In this document: positions 21,217-21,298 of the stretch, one piece after another
Layout: each line of letters begins with the position of its first letter
Position numbering within the stretch: position 1 is the first letter of the stretch
Origin: Plantago elongata
Taxonomy: Eukaryota; Streptophyta; Magnoliopsida; Lamiales; Plantaginaceae
NCBI GenBank assembly: GCA_036897095.1
Contig: JAYMSP010003066.1
Location: 1 to 21,298 of the forward strand
Length of the DNA: 21,298 nt
Direction of reading: 5' to 3'
The notes under the pieces: model-generated
The model's database searches: none
Seen by the model: only the letters and a program-made list of their open reading frames with translations
Told to the model about the DNA's origin: nothing
Made by a program: the position numbers and the translations under genes

Positions 21217-21298
21217 GTATCGAATTCATATTTGCATTGTTTGTTTCAAACATTTGAAATTAGTCATCGTATTTTTAATATGCGTGTCGTTATTTTAT

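Overview
The window looks like plant nuclear DNA, most likely a eudicot. Two genes have short exons with GT-AG introns, there is a cytosolic ribosomal protein gene, and the long spaces between genes are AT-rich and filled with plant-type transposable elements. I cannot name the species from the sequence alone. No bacterial or viral gene organisation is present.

Layout, left to right. Positions 1-563 are a pyrimidine-rich, repeat-rich leader, possibly with the tail of an upstream gene. Positions 564-4403 (+) hold a five-exon gene for a DUF1666-family protein that joins into a clean 720-residue reading frame. From about 4.4 to 10.8 kb the DNA is a graveyard of elements: a small foldback; a 1,032-bp hAT-type non-autonomous element with an 8-bp target duplication, carrying a piece of a chloroplast ATP synthase delta-subunit gene whose transit-peptide segment is repeated four times in frame; a deleted Copia-type LTR element; and a Mutator-like palindromic element whose two arms each carry the start of a GRF-zinc-finger-like gene. 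Positions 10834-15891 are a roughly 5-kb L1-type LINE on the minus strand, nearly full length but full of nonsense codons and frameshifts.

Positions 16241-18183 (+) are a complete four-exon gene for cytosolic ribosomal protein eL34, with a TATA box and a telo-box. After a gene-poor stretch there is a degenerate tRNA-Leu(UAG)-like sequence (19505-19585, -) and an NDR1/HIN1-like LEA_2 gene (19850-20441, -) that is broken by an apparent 4-nt insertion and lacks its usual C-terminus. The last 0.8 kb holds a small MITE-like element and shuffled short repeats.

The genes are not an operon and share no visible pathway. The two intact genes are ordinary housekeeping or plant-specific genes. The most unusual material is the hAT element with its captured and amplified atpD transit peptide. 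I found no clearly new biological system beyond the transposon-mediated gene capture events.
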